Shown here one piece after another: positions 33,945 to 35,691 of a DNA stretch of 35,691 bases. Below the pieces are notes generated by a model. That model was not told the DNA's origin. It worked only from the letters and a program-made list of their open reading frames with translations, and did no database searches. How positions within the stretch are numbered: position 1 is the first letter of the stretch; each line of letters begins with the position of its first letter. The stretch comes from Flavobacteriaceae bacterium (lineage in GTDB: Bacteria; Bacteroidota; Bacteroidia; Flavobacteriales; Flavobacteriaceae), in NCBI GenBank assembly GCA_002862715.1, contig PKDV01000088.1, positions 1 to 35,691 of the forward strand, written 5' to 3'. Both the position numbers and the translations under genes were made by a program.

Positions 33945-35381
33945 CTAAAGTGCTATTGAAACTCTTTTTTTTACTAAATAATCATCGAGTGCCAGGTGTG
34001 AGCAATCGTGCCCAATGCCACTGTTTTTGATTCCACCATGTGGTAAATATATCGCATATTTTACTCCATTTACTTGTACTTCGCCAAACGAAAGTTCTTC
34101 TGAAAAGCGTTGAATTCTTTGATTATTATTTGTAAAAATATATGATGCAAGTCCATATTCAGTATCATTAGCGAGGGACAAAACATCATCATCATTTGCA
34201 AACTTCATAAAAGGGGCTATGGGTCCAAATGTCTCCTCTTTAAAAAGTAGCATTTCGGTTGTCATCTCAGAAATAACTGTGGGTTGAATCCAGTTTCCTT
34301 CCTCTTTTCCTTTTGGAATTTTCCCTCCAGCTAATAGAATTCCGCCCTTTTTAATCGCATCATCTATCAAAACAAACATACGATCTCTGTCTTTTTTTGT
34401 TATCATCGGACCCATATCTGGCTTTTCATTAATTCCAAAACCTAGTTTTATTTTTTTAACTCGATCCACATATTTTTTTAAAAAAATTTCGTAGATGCTA
34501 GTGTGAATGAAAAATCTGTTCGCAGCAACACAAATTTGCCCACTATTACCAAATTTCAAAGCTATTGCCAAATCTAGTGCCTTCTCAACGTCTGCATCCT
34601 CAAAAACTATAAATGGTGCGTTTCCACCCAACTCCATGCTCAATCTTTTAATGGATGTTGCGCTGTCCGTAATAACCTTTTGACCTGTAGCTGTTGATCC
34701 AATCATAGTTAGTACGGCAGGAATCTTACTTTTACTCAAGGTTGTTGCAACTTCTTCTGTTGGACCAGATAATATATTAACTACACCGGCTGGAAAATCA
34801 ATATCATGAAGAATTTCACCCAACACATAAGCAGAAAGTGGAGACAAGGGTGAAGGTTTAATTATAATGGAACAACCAGAGGCTAGAGCAGGTCCGAGTT
34901 TGAAGCCAACATTTAGAAGTGGAAAATTCCATGCCAAATAGGCCACTACAACTCCAGCAGGTTGTTGAATCATTTTATGAGTATGTGTATTTTCATAATC
35001 TGGGATTTGCTCATCTCTTAAGTTTTTCATTGCATTAGGATACCACTCTAGGGCATTGGTGATAGCTTCAATATCTTCAAAAGCTGCCTCATAGGTTTTA
35101 CCCATTTCATAAACTATAGACAATCTCAAAATATGTTCTTTTTCAATGACAGCGTCACGAAGTTTTAGCATCCACTTAGTTCTTTCTTCTAAAGACAATT
35201 TAGACCAATGTTTAAAACCATTTATCGCAGAGATAAGTGCATTTTCAGCATCTATCTTTCCAGCTTGCGCTACTTGAGCTATTGGCTTACCATTTGCAGG
35301 ACAAATCACATTCGATTTAGTCATTAGCTCGCCTTTAATTAGCTTACCACCTATATACATTTTTTTATAACCAAATTCCAT
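33945..35381 (-). CDS. NAD(P)-dependent aldehyde dehydrogenase, semialdehyde-dehydrogenase-like
   Basis: It oxidises an aldehyde to an acid. Motifs are GVVVAYLAWNFPL, GSTATGQKV, ELGGNAPFIVFEDAD (catalytic Glu250) and GNSGQICVAANRFF (catalytic Cys284), numbered from the ATG at 35381. A longer frame begins at 35414 inside the upstream gene; the ATG at 35381 is preferred because it leaves an 8-base spacer (35382-35388) region and starts at the usual YKKMYIGGK block, giving 478 residues. The motifs look more like succinate-semialdehyde dehydrogenases than E. coli AldA. In this operon its expected substrate is lactaldehyde released by the aldolase, which is an inference. Confidence 0.88.
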   Translation of the reverse strand: MEFGYKKMYIGGKLIKGELMTKSNVICPANGKPIAQVAQAGKIDAENALISAINGFKHWSKLSLEERTKWMLKLRDAVIEKEHILRLSIVYEMGKTYEAAFEDIEAITNALEWYPNAMKNLRDEQIPDYENTHTHKMIQQPAGVVVAYLAWNFPLLNVGFKLGPALASGCSIIIKPSPLSPLSAYVLGEILHDIDFPAGVVNILSGPTEEVATTLSKSKIPAVLTMIGSTATGQKVITDSATSIKRLSMELGGNAPFIVFEDADVEKALDLAIALKFGNSGQICVAANRFFIHTSIYEIFLKKYVDRVKKIKLGFGINEKPDMGPMITKKDRDRMFVLIDDAIKKGGILLAGGKIPKGKEEGNWIQPTVISEMTTEMLLFKEETFGPIAPFMKFANDDDVLSLANDTEYGLASYIFTNNNQRIQRFSEELSFGEVQVNGVKYAIYLPHGGIKNSGIGHDCSHLALDDYLVKKRVSIAL

Positions 35382-35388
35382 ATAAAAA

Positions 35389-35691
35389 TTATTGCAATAA
35401 TTCTTTAATATCAACTACCCCGATGTTATGATTTACAAATTTGTGTAGTTCGTCTTCATTAACTTCTAGGCCGAGCCCAGGTGAACTAGGTACTTGAATT
35501 TTTCCATTTTTCATTTCTAATTTAGGAAATGTAAGCTGCTCACGCAATGCATTTTCGGTTTGATCGAATTCCAATAAAAAATCTGGGCTAAACATTCGTC
35601 CAGGAAGTGATTCCAAATTTGAAATAAAATGTAATGCGACATGTATTCCTATAGAACTACCCCATGTGTGAGGAACTATATCAACTCCATA
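35389..35691 (-). CDS. Enolase-superfamily sugar-acid dehydratase/racemase, C-terminal part
   Basis: The frame runs in from the right edge and ends in TAA at 35389-35391, giving the last 100 residues. The visible segment starts YGVDIVPHTWGSSIGIHVAL, which is the end of the barrel in mandelate racemase/muconate lactonising-type proteins. It then has FLLEFDQTENALREQL and VPSSPGLGLEVNEDEL, the usual capping tail. The true start is outside the window; the internal TTG at 35616 is not a start. Members of this family dehydrate acid sugars such as rhamnonate or fuconate, which fits the downstream aldolase and dehydrogenase, but racemase or cycloisomerase activity cannot be ruled out from the tail alone. 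Confidence 0.85.
   Translation of the reverse strand, partial: YGVDIVPHTWGSSIGIHVALHFISNLESLPGRMFSPDFLLEFDQTENALREQLTFPKLEMKNGKIQVPSSPGLGLEVNEDELHKFVNHNIGVVDIKELLQ

Noticed and set aside
35389-35616. A complete 75-residue small gene at the right edge
   Set aside because: The frame continues upstream to the window edge and encodes the conserved end of an enolase-superfamily barrel; the TTG at 35616 is internal.

Overview
The window is AT-rich chromosomal DNA from a member of the Bacteroidota, most likely a marine flavobacterium. The grounds are the Na+-translocating NADH dehydrogenase operon with its ApbE flavin transferase, three type IX secretion (T9SS) or outer-membrane assembly genes (a plug-like DUF5103 protein, PorT and lipoprotein TamL), a short primary sigma factor, the conserved run tamL-fba-accD-rpsO-pnp-rpoD-rpe, and several -7 boxes of the Bacteroidota type TAnnTTTG. 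There are no useful Shine-Dalgarno sequences, so starts were chosen from homology, signal peptides and gene spacing. No rRNA, tRNA, CRISPR array, insertion sequence or phage gene was seen. No gene-free stretch exceeds 300 bases; the longest is about 139 bases (14753-14891).

Layout. 1-6943: tail of an unknown + strand gene, then on the - strand nqrABCDEF-apbE, one tightly packed sodium-pump operon. 7115-16361: single genes in alternating orientation: T9SS plug-like protein, delta-1-pyrroline-5-carboxylate dehydrogenase, rsmG, a class I aminotransferase, trkA-trkH potassium uptake, porT and a SpoU-type RNA methyltransferase. 16362-26014: + strand housekeeping block with tamL, fructose-bisphosphate aldolase, accD, rpsO, pnp, rpoD, rpe and galE. 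26092-32131: + strand accessory block with a DUF1800/DUF1501 pair (the second protein carries a twin-arginine-like signal and a T9SS sorting domain), an exported sulfatase and an AraC regulator. 32134-35691: - strand sugar-acid operon with an enolase-superfamily protein (C-terminal part only), aldehyde dehydrogenase, HpaI-type aldolase and RhaT-type rhamnose symporter.

How they fit together. The right end reads as a non-phosphorylative route for L-rhamnose or a related deoxy sugar: import, dehydration of the aldonate, retro-aldol cleavage to pyruvate plus an aldehyde, and oxidation of the aldehyde. A sulfatase and an AraC regulator lie immediately beside it. This suggests use of a sulfated, rhamnose-containing algal polysaccharide, which is an inference from gene content and position. 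The genome is very compact: all five tail-to-tail gene junctions overlap or are separated by only 2 nt, and two of them share a 4-bp double stop. The most unusual points are the sulfatase whose start is buried in the preceding gene, the AccD lacking all four zinc cysteines, and the altered flavin-attachment motifs in NqrB and NqrC.
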